Shown: positions 1-8,587, counted from the first letter of the stretch. The stretch: DNA of 64,000 bases from Streptomyces olivoverticillatus (GCF_014203555.1 NZ_JACHJH010000006.1:62001-126000); one strand, 5' to 3'. Notes: generated by a model from the sequence alone, not told the origin. Numbers and translations are program-made.

Positions 1-460
1 CACCGCCGGGGCCGCACTCTCGCGCGAGGCCGAAGAGGGCGGGCTGGCGGGGGAGATCGCCCGCTGCCTCGCCGACCTGGTCACCCTGCCCGCACCCACC
101 CTGTGCCTGCTGCTCGGCCAGGGCGCGGGCGGCGCCGCGCTCGCGCTGCTCCCGGCGGACCGGGTGGTCGCCGCCCGGCACGCATGGCTCTCCCCGCTGC
201 CGCCCGAGGGCGCGTCGGCCATTCTCCACCGCACCACCGACCGGGCCTACGAGGTCGCTGAGCGCCAAGGCGTGCGCTCCGCCGACCTCATGGCCAGCGG
301 CATCGTGGACCGGCTCGTGGAGGAGGACGGCGAGACCGGCCTCCTGCTGACCCTCGGACCGCTGCTGGGCGCGGAGTTGGCCGCTCTGAGGGCGTGCGAC
401 CAAGGCGAGCGCCTCGCCGCACGGCGCGCACGCTACCGCCGCCTGGGGAGCGCGAAGTGA
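1..460 (+). CDS. Acyl-CoA carboxylase carboxyltransferase subunit, C-terminal part
   Basis: The reading frame is open from base 2 to the TGA at 458-460, so the gene begins upstream of the window and only about 152 residues are visible. The segment with a small-residue-rich GAGGAALALLPADRVVAA stretch, followed by a helical end with repeated acidic and arginine residues, is the C-terminal half of the crotonase-fold carboxyltransferase domain. This enzyme moves carboxyl from carboxybiotin to an acyl-CoA. A MASGIVDRLV segment is typical of the alpha-type half of this fold. Whether the whole protein is a fused beta-alpha subunit or a shorter one cannot be seen. It ends 37 bases before the iron box of the next operon and is probably not co-regulated with it. 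Confidence 0.75.
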   Translation, partial: TAGAALSREAEEGGLAGEIARCLADLVTLPAPTLCLLLGQGAGGAALALLPADRVVAARHAWLSPLPPEGASAILHRTTDRAYEVAERQGVRSADLMASGIVDRLVEEDGETGLLLTLGPLLGAELAALRACDQGERLAARRARYRRLGSAK

Positions 461-487
461 GGCACGCACCGGCACTCCCTCGGGGAA

Positions 488-518
488 TTGACAGACTTAG
501 GGTTACCTAACCTAGGGT
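488..518 (+). promoter_or_regulatory. Promoter of the siderophore operon
   Basis: A perfect -35 hexamer TTGACA lies at 488-493 and a TAGGGT -10 hexamer at 513-518, with a 19-base spacer. The promoter is in the intergenic gap, about 110 bases before the GTG start of the ATP-grasp gene, and overlaps the iron box. The spacing is slightly long, so the -10 assignment is an inference. Confidence 0.55.
497..515 (+). promoter_or_regulatory. Iron box (DmdR/IdeR/DtxR-type operator)
   Basis: The 19-base sequence TTAGGGTTACCTAACCTAG agrees at 14 of 19 positions with the actinobacterial iron box TTAGGTGAGCCTAACCTAA (my recollection of the consensus). It sits inside the promoter spacer and -10 region of the siderophore operon, the classic position for repression by Fe(II)-loaded DmdR1/IdeR. 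This implies the operon is switched on under iron starvation. Confidence 0.75.
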
Positions 519-627
519 CGTCCCCGTGGTGCGGCGGTGTCGACACGGCGGAGGGCGAGGGCAAGAGTGGCGGCAGCGTCACCCGCGCAAGCACCCCTCG
601 TCCACCCCGGCCCGAAAGGCGCCTGCC

Positions 628-1848
628 GTGCGGCTGCATCTGCTCGCGCTCAAACCGACCGACTCCGTCACCGAGGGCTTCCTGCCCGCCGCCGCCCGGC
701 TCGGCCTGACGGTCACCCTCCTCACCGACCAGCCCACGGCACACAGACGCGCCTACGAGCGGCACACGGCCCACGGCGGCGCCCCGCTGCCCGCACTGGA
801 CGTCGTCCCCTGCGACGTCGGCGACTACCGCGAGGTCATCGACCGGATCGCCGCCCTCGGCCGCCCCGACGCCGTCTTCACCAACAGCGACCACCTCCAG
901 ACCCAGGCCGCCCTGGCCGCCGCTTACTTCGGCCTCCGCGGCAAGGACTGGCGGGCCACGTACAACGCCAAGAACAAGGCGCAGCTGCGCCGCGTCCTCG
1001 CCGCAGCGGGCCTGGACACCGTCCGCTCCGCCGAGCTGGCGCCGGACGACGACCCGGCCGCCCTCGCCGCGACGGACCTGCCCTTCCCCTGCGTCCTCAA
1101 GCCCCGCGAAGGCGTGGCCAGCGAGGACGTCGTCCTGGTCGGCAGCGCGAGCGAACTCGTCGGCCGCTGCCGCGAGATCAGGGCCCGGCGGCCCGGCGCC
1201 GCGCTCGTCGCCGAGGAGTACCTCGACGGAGAGCTGCACACCCTGGAGACCCTCGGCGACGGCAGCACCCTGCACACGGTCGCCGCCTTCCGCACCGAGC
1301 TCTCCCCGCTGCCGTACTTCACCGAGGAACGCTGCCACCTGCTGCCCGCCCCGCCCCAGCCGCACAGCGCGCAGGTCGTCGCCCAGCTCGAAGCCCTCGG
1401 CGTCGGCCTCGGCGCCTGCCACACCGAGTACGTGGCCCAGGGCGACCGGGCCAGGATCATCGAGGTCAACTACCGCGCCGTCGGCGACCACAGCGACCTG
1501 GCCCTCGCCGAACTGCTCGGCGTCCCGCTCTTCGAGGACATCCTGCGCACCCACCTGGGCGAGCGGCTGCCCGCCCGCCCAGGTGCGCCCGCCGGCGCCC
1601 GGGTACGTATGGAGTACGTGCGCGCCGAGCGCGGCGGCACCCTCAAGGCCGCGCCCGGGGCGAGCGACACCGAGCGCGACGGCGTCCGGCTGGTCTACCG
1701 GCCGCTGCGCGCACTCGGCGAGGAACACCCGCTCCACCACTCGAACCGCGACTTCCTGGGCGCGCTGTGGGCCACCGGCACCGACGACGACCGGATGGAC
1801 CGCGCAGTCGCGGACTTCCTGGCGTCCCGGCGATGGGAGATCGGCTGA
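628..1848 (+). CDS. ATP-grasp ligase of NIS siderophore pathway (PvsA-like)
   Basis: A 406-residue ATP-grasp protein. The GTG start at 628 is preceded by GAAAGG at 613-618; the frame stays open further upstream but that part is low-complexity and crosses the promoter. The VLKPREG segment near residue 158 supplies the ATP-binding lysine, and RIIEVNYRAVGDHSD near residue 280 gives the acidic and asparagine Mg-binding residues. ATP-grasp enzymes join a carboxylate to an amine via an acyl phosphate. It is the first gene of a four-gene operon and its TGA shares one base with the ATG of the next gene (TGATG). By position and partners it corresponds to PvsA of vibrioferrin synthesis; the exact substrates are not deducible here. 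Confidence 0.85.
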   Translation: MRLHLLALKPTDSVTEGFLPAAARLGLTVTLLTDQPTAHRRAYERHTAHGGAPLPALDVVPCDVGDYREVIDRIAALGRPDAVFTNSDHLQTQAALAAAYFGLRGKDWRATYNAKNKAQLRRVLAAAGLDTVRSAELAPDDDPAALAATDLPFPCVLKPREGVASEDVVLVGSASELVGRCREIRARRPGAALVAEEYLDGELHTLETLGDGSTLHTVAAFRTELSPLPYFTEERCHLLPAPPQPHSAQVVAQLEALGVGLGACHTEYVAQGDRARIIEVNYRAVGDHSDLALAELLGVPLFEDILRTHLGERLPARPGAPAGARVRMEYVRAERGGTLKAAPGASDTERDGVRLVYRPLRALGEEHPLHHSNRDFLGALWATGTDDDRMDRAVADFLASRRWEIG

Positions 1849-3590
1849 TGAGCAGGACCACGACCGACACGGCGGAGAACGCGCTCCTGGTCCGGGTCCT
1901 GACCACCCTGCTGCGCGAGGACCCCTACGGACTGCGCCGCACCGCCCGCACCGAGCACCGCCCGGACGGCGACTGGCTCCGGCTCCGGGCCGCGGGCGGC
2001 ACGCTGCTGGTGCCGGTCGCCGCCGACGGCTTCCAGTGCGAGATCCAGGCCCGCGAGGCCCTGCTGGAGACCGCCGACGGCACCCGCCTCACCGGCCTCC
2101 GCCCCGTCCTGGACCGGCTCCGCGGGGCCGTGGCCGCCGAGGACCGGCCCGGCTTCGACGCCTTCGCCGCCGAGTGCCGCGAGGCCCTCGCCACCGCCCA
2201 CCTGCACGACCGGCTGCGCCCGGGCGTCGTCGAACGGCTGGCAGGGACGTACGGGGACACCGTCACCGCCTGGACCGGGCAGCGCGGCGCGCTCGCCTTC
2301 GACACCCTCGCCGCCTTCCGCGACCACCCCGTCCACCCCACCGGCCGCGCCAGGTCGGGCCTGGGTGAGGACGAACTGCGGGCCCACGCACCCGAGTTCC
2401 ACCCCCGCTTCCCGCTGCGCTGGCTCGCCCTCCCGCACACGGCCGTGCGCGGCGAGCGGGCGGAGCTGCCCGCGTGGTGGCCCGCACCCTCGGCCCTCGG
2501 CCTGAGCGGGCTGGACGCCACCCACCTCGCCCTGCCCGTCCACCCGCTCACCGCCGCCGGGCCGCTCGCCCCGGCCCTGCGCGCCACCGGACTCGCCGGC
2601 CGCGCCCACCTCGCCGAGCAGCCGTGGCTGGAGGTGATCCCCACCCTGTCCACCCGTACGGTCGCGGTCGCGGGCGACCTCGCCACCCACCTCAAACTGC
2701 CCCTCACCACCGCCACTCTGGGCCGGCTCAACCGGCGCACCATCAAACCCGGCACGCTCCTCGACGGCGAGGTCTCCCAGCGGCTGCTGGAGGAGATCAC
2801 CGCCCGCGAGCCGCGCTTCGCCGCCACCGTCCTGCTGGCCGACGAGCGCACCCACCTGGACGCGGACCACGAACTCCTCGCCGCCCTGGTGCGCCGCCAC
2901 CCACCCGGCCTCCACGAAGCCCACATCGTCCCCGTCGCCGCACTGCTCGCCCGCGCCCCCGACGGCCGTCTCGTCGCCGAAGCCCTCGCCGAGCGCTACT
3001 ACGGCGGCTGCCTCGCCACCTTCCTCGACGCCTATCTGACGCTGCTGATGGACTGGCACACCACCCTCTTCTCGTACGGCATCGCCCTCGAATCCCACCA
3101 GCAGAACACCTCCGTCGTCCTGGACGAGGCCGACGGCCGGCCCCGGCTGCGGCTGCTGCTCAAGGACAACGACGACCCCCGCGTGCACCCCGCCCGGCTC
3201 GCGGCCCGGATCGGCCGTGCGACGGACGGCCTGCTCGGCTTCGGCGACCGGCGGATACTCGTCGCCGGGGACGGGCCCGTCGCCGACGTCTTCGCGACCA
3301 TCACCGTCCACCTGTGCGCCGGCGCCCTCGCCTTCGAGCTGGCCCGGCTCGGCCGGGGCACCCTGGACGGCTGGCTGGCCCAGCTGCGCGACCGGCTCGC
3401 CGAAGCCATCGCCCGGCTCGCCCCTGGGCCCGCCGCCGTCCTGCGCGCCCGGGTCCTGGCCGCCCGCCGGCTGCCGGTCAAGGCCATGGTCACGGCCGGC
3501 ACGCTGCTCACCAAGGAGCGCTCCGGCGCCACCGACATCAACAAGTACTACGTCGACGGCCCCAACTACCTGCTGCCGACGGCCCGGTGA
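1848..3590 (+). CDS. IucA/IucC-family NIS siderophore synthetase (PvsB-like position)
   Basis: A 580-residue protein of the aerobactin synthetase superfamily, at the usual length. Motifs visible in order: LPVHPL near residue 230, the S-x-R-T motif in TLSTRTV near 267, HLKLPLTTATLGRLNRR near 278, ESHQQN near 410 and LLKDND near 438. These line the ATP and carboxylate sites of NIS enzymes, which adenylate a citrate-type carboxylate and condense it with an amine or alcohol. It is translationally coupled to the upstream ATP-grasp gene and followed by a 47-base gap before a second NIS gene. The motifs are more divergent than in the second NIS protein (for example LKDND in place of RDLEG), suggesting a different substrate. 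Confidence 0.9.
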   Translation: MSRTTTDTAENALLVRVLTTLLREDPYGLRRTARTEHRPDGDWLRLRAAGGTLLVPVAADGFQCEIQAREALLETADGTRLTGLRPVLDRLRGAVAAEDRPGFDAFAAECREALATAHLHDRLRPGVVERLAGTYGDTVTAWTGQRGALAFDTLAAFRDHPVHPTGRARSGLGEDELRAHAPEFHPRFPLRWLALPHTAVRGERAELPAWWPAPSALGLSGLDATHLALPVHPLTAAGPLAPALRATGLAGRAHLAEQPWLEVIPTLSTRTVAVAGDLATHLKLPLTTATLGRLNRRTIKPGTLLDGEVSQRLLEEITAREPRFAATVLLADERTHLDADHELLAALVRRHPPGLHEAHIVPVAALLARAPDGRLVAEALAERYYGGCLATFLDAYLTLLMDWHTTLFSYGIALESHQQNTSVVLDEADGRPRLRLLLKDNDDPRVHPARLAARIGRATDGLLGFGDRRILVAGDGPVADVFATITVHLCAGALAFELARLGRGTLDGWLAQLRDRLAEAIARLAPGPAAVLRARVLAARRLPVKAMVTAGTLLTKERSGATDINKYYVDGPNYLLPTAR

Positions 3591-3637
3591 CGGCGCACAC
3601 CGGCCCGCCCCCTCCCCCCTCCGCTGGAGCCGCTGAC

Positions 3638-5383
3638 ATGACAACAGGCCCATCCGCCCCCACCTCCCCCCTCGCCGGTCACATCGTCGCCCACACCCTC
3701 CTCAACTGCCTGCTCCGCGAGGTCTGCGGCCCGGAGCACCAGACCGCCGTCAGCGACGGGCACCTGCTGCTGCGCCTGCCCCGGTGCGGCGAGCTGCTCC
3801 GGGTCCGGCTGCGCCGCACCTCCCTCATCGGCGCCCACCGCTTCACCGGCCCCGTCACCGCACAGCACGGCGGCACCTGGAGCGCACTGCCCTGGCAGGC
3901 CCTCGCCGAGTGCATCCACCGTGAACTCGCCCTGCGCACCGGCTTCCGCAACGACGAATTCCTGGACCAGGTGGCCGCCAGCCACGCCGGCGTCGCCGCC
4001 GCCCTCGCCACCGCCGGGGCCGGCGACCACCCCGCCGACCCCTACCTGGCCTCCGAACAGTCCCTGCTCTTCGGCCACCGCTTCCACCCCACCCCCAAGG
4101 CCCGCACCGGCACTCCCGAGGACTGGCGGCGCTACGCCCCCGAGGCCCGCGCCCGGTTCGCCCTGCGCCATCTGGCCGTGCGCCGCAGGTACGTACGCCA
4201 GGAGGCCGCCGCCCCCGGCGCCCCGGCCGCCTTCGAGCGGCAGGGCGGCGTGCCCGACGGCTACGTCCTGCTGCCCGCCCACCCCTGGCAGTACGGCATG
4301 CTGCGCGACCACCCCGCCCTGCGCGCCGCCGTCGCCCGCCGCGACGTCCTCGACCTCGGCCCGCGCGGCACCCCCTTCGCGCCCACCGCCTCGGTGCGCA
4401 CCCTCTACGACGGCCGGGACTTCCTGAAGTTCAGCCTCAACGTGCGCATCACCAATTGCCTGCGCAAGAACGCCGAGTACGAGCTGGCCGGCGCGGTCGC
4501 CCTGACCCGGCTGCTCGCCCCCGCCGCCGCCGACCTCGCCGCCCGCTTCCCCGGCACCGCGCTGCTGGGCGAACCCGCCTACCGCACCCTCGACCTCGGC
4601 AGCCGCGACCTCGCCGAAGGCTTCGGCGTCATCGCCCGCGACGGCCTCGGCGCCCACCTCGCGCCGGGCCTGACCGCCCTGCTGGCCGCCGCCGTGGCCG
4701 ACGAGTACCCCAGCTGCGGCGCCCAGCTGGGCCGGCTGCTGGACGGCCGCAGCCAGGCCGAGGCCCTCGCCTGGTGGGACGCCTACCTGCGGCTGCTGAT
4801 CCCCCCGGTGCTGGCCGCCTACTTCGACCACGGCGTGGTCCTCGAACCCCACCTGCAGAACGTCGTCATCGGCATCGACGACCGGGGCAGCCCCCTCCAG
4901 GTTGTCTTCCGCGACCTGGAGGGCACCAAGCTGCTCACCGGCCACCCCGGCCTCGCGGGCCTCGACGAGATGGTCGCCCGCCCCATGACGTACGGCCGCG
5001 AACGCGGCTGGGACCGCGTCGTCTACTGCCTCCTCGTCAACCACGTCGCCGAGATGCTCGCCGCCCTCGCCGACCGGCACCCGCGCCTGGAAGGCGCCTT
5101 GTGGTCCGCCGTCCGCCGCGTCCTCGCCGACCGCGCCGCCGCGCACGGCCAACCGCCTCTGTTGCGGGCCCTGGTCGCGGGCGTGCCGCTGCCCGCCAAG
5201 GCGAACCTGATCACTCGCTGGCAGCGCCTGGCCGACCGGGACGCCGGGTACGTCCGGATCGGCTCGCCCCTGGTGCCCGACGTGCTGAGCGCCCTGCGGG
5301 TACTGCCGGAAGCCGGCACCCGCGCGGCCGGGGGTGACGGTCCGCCCGTACCGCCGCGCCGGCCTTTGGAGACCACCCCGTGA
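3638..5383 (+). CDS. IucA/IucC-family NIS siderophore synthetase (PvsD-like position)
   Basis: A 581-residue NIS synthetase starting at ATG 3638 after GGAG at 3625-3628. It has the full classical motif set: LPAHPWQYG near residue 211, TASVRT near 250, FLKFSLNVRITNCLRKN near 262, LEPHLQN near 401 and RDLEGTKLL near 424. These are the ATP- and citrate-binding signatures of enzymes such as AcsD and IucA. Its TGA overlaps the GTG of the downstream decarboxylase (GTGA at 5380-5383), showing tight coupling. In the vibrioferrin pathway the equivalent enzyme starts assembly by coupling citrate to a serine-type amino acid; that role is proposed here by analogy only. Confidence 0.92.
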   Translation: MTTGPSAPTSPLAGHIVAHTLLNCLLREVCGPEHQTAVSDGHLLLRLPRCGELLRVRLRRTSLIGAHRFTGPVTAQHGGTWSALPWQALAECIHRELALRTGFRNDEFLDQVAASHAGVAAALATAGAGDHPADPYLASEQSLLFGHRFHPTPKARTGTPEDWRRYAPEARARFALRHLAVRRRYVRQEAAAPGAPAAFERQGGVPDGYVLLPAHPWQYGMLRDHPALRAAVARRDVLDLGPRGTPFAPTASVRTLYDGRDFLKFSLNVRITNCLRKNAEYELAGAVALTRLLAPAAADLAARFPGTALLGEPAYRTLDLGSRDLAEGFGVIARDGLGAHLAPGLTALLAAAVADEYPSCGAQLGRLLDGRSQAEALAWWDAYLRLLIPPVLAAYFDHGVVLEPHLQNVVIGIDDRGSPLQVVFRDLEGTKLLTGHPGLAGLDEMVARPMTYGRERGWDRVVYCLLVNHVAEMLAALADRHPRLEGALWSAVRRVLADRAAAHGQPPLLRALVAGVPLPAKANLITRWQRLADRDAGYVRIGSPLVPDVLSALRVLPEAGTRAAGGDGPPVPPRRPLETTP

Positions 5384-6567
5384 TCACCCCCCGCGCTGCC
5401 GGCCACGCCGCCCACCTGGCTGCCGATCAACTGCCCGCCTACGTCTACGACCTGGCCGACCTGGCCGACAGCGCCCGAGCCGTGCGGGCCGCCCTGCCCG
5501 AGCGGGCCGAGCTGTACTACGCGGCCAAGGCCAACCCCGCCGCCGAGATCCTCCGCACGCTCGCCCCGCACGTCAGCGGCTACGAGACGGCCTCCGGCGG
5601 CGAGCTCGCGCACGTCCGCGAGGCCGTACCCGGCATGCCACTAGCCTTCGGTGGCCCCGGCAAGACCGAGGCAGAACTCCGGCTCGCCCTGGACCTGGGC
5701 GTCGAGCGCTTCCACGTGGAGAGCGAGCAGGAGCTGCGGCTGCTCGCGGACCTCGCCGACGAACGGCCCGGCGGCGCACCGGCCGACATCCTGCTGCGCG
5801 TCAACCTGCCCGCCGTCGATGCCGAGACGAGCGGAGCGGCGCTCGCCATGGGCGGCCGGCCCAGCCCCTTCGGCCTCGACCCGCGGAGCGCCGAAGCCTG
5901 CCTGCCGCTGCTGCGCGGGCGCCGGCTGCGGCTGCGCGGCATCCACGCCCACCTGGCCAGCGGCCTCGGCCCCGAGGCCCAGCTGGCCGTCGCGGCCCGC
6001 GTCACCGACTGGGCGCGGGACCTCGCCGGCCGGCACCGCCTCCAGGTGACCGAGGTCGACGTGGGCGGCGGCATGGCCGTCGACTACGCCCGGCCGGGCG
6101 CCCGCTTCGACTGGCAGACCTACGGCCGGGGCCTGCGCGAACTGACCGCCAAGCACCCCGACTTCACCCTGCGCGTGGAGCCGGGCCGGGCGCTGACCGC
6201 CTACTGCGGCTGGTACGTCACCGAGGTCCTCGACCTCAAGCACACCCACGGCGAGGCCTTCGCCGTCCTGCGCGGCGGCACGCACCACCTGCGCACCCCC
6301 GCCGCCAAGGGCCACGACCACCCCTTCACCGTGCTGCCCGTCGACGACTGGGCCCAGCCCTGGCTGCGCCCGGCGGCCCTCGGCGAACCGGTGACCCTCA
6401 GCGGGCAACTGTGCACGCCCAAGGACGTCTTCGCGCGGCGGGTGCCCGTCGCACGGCTGCGGGCGGGGGACCGGGTCGCCTTCGCGATGGCCGGTGCGTA
6501 CGCCTGGAACATCTCGCACCACGACTTCCTGATGCACCCGCCGCCCACGTTCCACTTTTTGTCATAA
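5380..6567 (+). CDS. PLP-dependent fold-III decarboxylase (PvsE/SbnH-like)
   Basis: A 395-residue alanine-racemase-fold decarboxylase of the LysA/ornithine decarboxylase family. The PLP-binding lysine is in YYAAKANP near residue 49, the phosphate-binding glycine loop is VDVGGGMAVDY near 228, and EPGRALTAYCGWYV near 268 is the typical C-terminal segment. The catalytic cysteine lies in GQLCTPKDVF near 344. The family decarboxylates amino acids; those inside NIS clusters (PvsE, SbnH) decarboxylate a citryl-amino acid intermediate or diamine precursor. It starts at GTG overlapping the NIS stop codon and is the last coupled gene. No transporter or monooxygenase follows, so a carboxylate-type rather than hydroxamate siderophore is expected. 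Confidence 0.88.
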   Translation: MITPRAAGHAAHLAADQLPAYVYDLADLADSARAVRAALPERAELYYAAKANPAAEILRTLAPHVSGYETASGGELAHVREAVPGMPLAFGGPGKTEAELRLALDLGVERFHVESEQELRLLADLADERPGGAPADILLRVNLPAVDAETSGAALAMGGRPSPFGLDPRSAEACLPLLRGRRLRLRGIHAHLASGLGPEAQLAVAARVTDWARDLAGRHRLQVTEVDVGGGMAVDYARPGARFDWQTYGRGLRELTAKHPDFTLRVEPGRALTAYCGWYVTEVLDLKHTHGEAFAVLRGGTHHLRTPAAKGHDHPFTVLPVDDWAQPWLRPAALGEPVTLSGQLCTPKDVFARRVPVARLRAGDRVAFAMAGAYAWNISHHDFLMHPPPTFHFLS

Positions 6568-6600
6568 GCAGGGGCTGTCATGAGTGGGGCCTGTCATGAG
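6561..6600 (+). repeat. Three GTCATRAG direct repeats at 16-bp period
   Basis: GTCATAAG at 6561, GTCATGAG at 6577 and GTCATGAG at 6593 start exactly 16 bases apart. The first copy overlaps the TAA of the decarboxylase. Between the latter copies the flanking GGGG(C)CT is also repeated. They lie upstream of the amidotransferase gene and may be protein-binding iterons or a small tandem duplication. Confidence 0.6.
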
Positions 6601-6625
6601 TCCCGGGCGAAAGGTTTTACCGTAA

Positions 6626-6646
6626 ATAGATGGTGTCTGCATCTAT
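6626..6646. promoter_or_regulatory. Inverted repeat ATAGATG-N7-CATCTAT (candidate operator)
   Basis: The arms ATAGATG at 6626-6632 and CATCTAT at 6640-6646 are perfect inverted repeats around a 7-base spacer, in an AT-rich patch 88 bases before the amidotransferase ATG. It resembles a dimeric repressor site; the downstream GntR-like protein is one candidate ligand. Confidence 0.45.
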
Positions 6647-6733
6647 GTCGGCGTAGCGTCGTCCGCCAGCGGGGGGCAGTGCCATGCTCCGGAACCCACC
6701 GGGGCGGCCAACCGAAAGGGGACACCGCCAACC

Positions 6734-8587
6734 ATGTGCGGCATCACCGGATGGATCTCCTACGACCACGACCTCACCACCGAGCGCGACACGCTCGACG
6801 CGATGACCGCGACCATGGCCTGCCGCGGGCCGGACGCATCCGGCATATGGCTGGACACCCACGCAGCCCTGGGCCACCGCCGCCTCGCCGTCATCGACCT
6901 CGAAGGCGGCACACAGCCCATGCTCGTCGAACGCGACGGGCGCACCCTGCTCGCCGTCACCTACAGCGGCGAGGTCTACAACTACCGCGAACTGCGCCGC
7001 GAACTGCTCGCCCGCGGCCACGCCTTCCGCACCAGCAGCGACACCGAGGTCGTGCTCCACGCCTACCTCGAATGGGGCGAGGCCTTCACCGAGCACCTCA
7101 ACGGCATGTACGCCTTCGCCCTGTGGGACCCGCGCCGCGAGGAACTCCTCCTCGTCCGCGACCGCATGGGCATCAAGCCGCTCTACTACCACCCCACCCC
7201 CGACGGCGTGGTCTTCGGCTCCGAGCCCAAGGCCATCCTCGCCCACCCCGCCGTGCGGCCCGCCGTCGACGCCGAGGGCCTCGCCGAGATCACGGCCTTC
7301 ACCAAGACCCCCGGCCACGCCGTCTACCGCGGCATGCACGAGCTGCGCCCCGGCCACACCGCACGGGTGCGCCGCGAGGGCCTGACCGTCCGCCGCTACT
7401 GGGGACTCGAGGCACGCGAGCACACCGACGACACCGCCACCACCGTCCGGCGGGTGCGCGAGCTGCTCGACGACATCGTGGCCCGCCAGCTCATCGCCGA
7501 CGTCCCGCTGTGCACCCTGCTCTCCGGCGGCCTCGACTCCTCCGCCATCACCGCGCTCTCCGCCTTAGGGCTGGCCGAGGCCGGCCGCGGTCCGGTGCGC
7601 TCCTTCTCGGTGGACTTCACCGGCCACACCGAGAACTTCAAGGCCGACAGCCTGCGGCCCACCCCCGACGGTCCCTACGCGCACGCCCTCGCCGAGCACG
7701 TGGGATCCGACCACGCCGACATCGTCCTCGACACCGCCGCCCTGATGGACCGCGCCCACCGCGACGCGGTGCTCACCGCCCGCGACCTGCCCATCAGCTT
7801 CGGCGACGGCGACACCTCGCTCTACCTCCTCTTCAAGGCCATCCGCGAACACTCGACCGTGGCCCTGTCCGGGGAGTCCGCCGACGAGATATTCGGCGGC
7901 TACAAATGGTTCCACGACCCGGAATCCGTGCACGCCGACACCTTCCCCTGGCTCGCCGCCGGCGTCTTCGACAACTTCTCCGGTGAAGGGGCCGGCCGCC
8001 GCACCGACCTCCTCGACCCGGGCATCCTCGGCAAGCTCGACCTGCCCGGCTACCAGGACGCCCGCTACCGCGAGGCGCTCGCCGAAGTGCCCCGGCTGCC
8101 GGGCGAGACGGGCCTGCAACGCCGCATGCGCGAGGTCAGCTACCTGCACCTGACCCGGTTCGTCCAGCTGCTGCTCGACCGCAAGGACCGCGTCAGCATG
8201 GCCGTCGGCCTCGAAGTGCGCGTGCCGTTCTGCGACCACCGGCTCGTCGAATACGTCTTCAACACGCCCTGGGCGATGAAGACTTTCGACGGCCGCGAGA
8301 AGTCCCTGCTGCGCGCCGCCGTCCGCGACGTCCTCCCGGCGTCCGTCGCCGACCGCGTCAAGAGCCCCTACCCCAGCACCCAGGATCCCCGCTACGCCGC
8401 CGCCCTCCGCGCGGAACTGCGGCGCGTCCTCGCCGATACCGACGCACCCGTCCGCCCCCTGCTCGACACCGCCGGCGTGGCCCGGGCGCTGAAGGAGGAC
8501 ACCGGCGAGACCTACCGGACCGGCACCGAACTGGTCCTCGGCCTCAACAGCTGGCTCGCCGCCTACGGCACGGCCCTGGAGCTCTAG
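6734..8587 (+). CDS. asnB: Asparagine synthase-like class II glutamine amidotransferase (contains a TTA codon)
   Basis: A 617-residue AsnB-type enzyme. MCGITGWI places the nucleophilic Cys at residue 2 of the Ntn glutaminase domain (about 1-210). The synthetase domain has the PP-loop SGGLDSS near residue 264, which binds ATP and adenylates the acceptor carboxylate, followed by SGESADEIFGGYKWF near 380. The start is fixed by the invariant N-terminal Met-Cys and a GAAAGGGG ribosome site. Housekeeping role would be Asn from Asp and Gln; such enzymes also amidate natural products. A TTA leucine codon at 7565-7567 (residue 278) makes translation depend on bldA tRNA, arguing for a developmental or secondary-metabolism role. 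It lies 166 bases after the siderophore operon with its own upstream signals, so membership in that pathway is unproven. Confidence 0.88.
   Translation: MCGITGWISYDHDLTTERDTLDAMTATMACRGPDASGIWLDTHAALGHRRLAVIDLEGGTQPMLVERDGRTLLAVTYSGEVYNYRELRRELLARGHAFRTSSDTEVVLHAYLEWGEAFTEHLNGMYAFALWDPRREELLLVRDRMGIKPLYYHPTPDGVVFGSEPKAILAHPAVRPAVDAEGLAEITAFTKTPGHAVYRGMHELRPGHTARVRREGLTVRRYWGLEAREHTDDTATTVRRVRELLDDIVARQLIADVPLCTLLSGGLDSSAITALSALGLAEAGRGPVRSFSVDFTGHTENFKADSLRPTPDGPYAHALAEHVGSDHADIVLDTAALMDRAHRDAVLTARDLPISFGDGDTSLYLLFKAIREHSTVALSGESADEIFGGYKWFHDPESVHADTFPWLAAGVFDNFSGEGAGRRTDLLDPGILGKLDLPGYQDARYREALAEVPRLPGETGLQRRMREVSYLHLTRFVQLLLDRKDRVSMAVGLEVRVPFCDHRLVEYVFNTPWAMKTFDGREKSLLRAAVRDVLPASVADRVKSPYPSTQDPRYAAALRAELRRVLADTDAPVRPLLDTAGVARALKEDTGETYRTGTELVLGLNSWLAAYGTALEL

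Noticed and set aside
433-1740. Long minus-strand ORF (435 codons) opposite the ATP-grasp gene
   Set aside because: Antisense shadow of a very GC-rich gene; sequence is Gly/Val/Ala-rich with no domain, and the plus strand has clear ATP-grasp motifs.
537-1847. Upstream open extension of the first NIS gene frame
   Set aside because: Arg/Pro-rich low-complexity read-through of the ATP-grasp gene in another frame; the real NIS start is the ATG at 1848.
1695-3653. Minus-strand ORF of 652 codons opposite the first NIS gene
   Set aside because: Shadow frame with no domains; opposite strand carries the NIS motifs.
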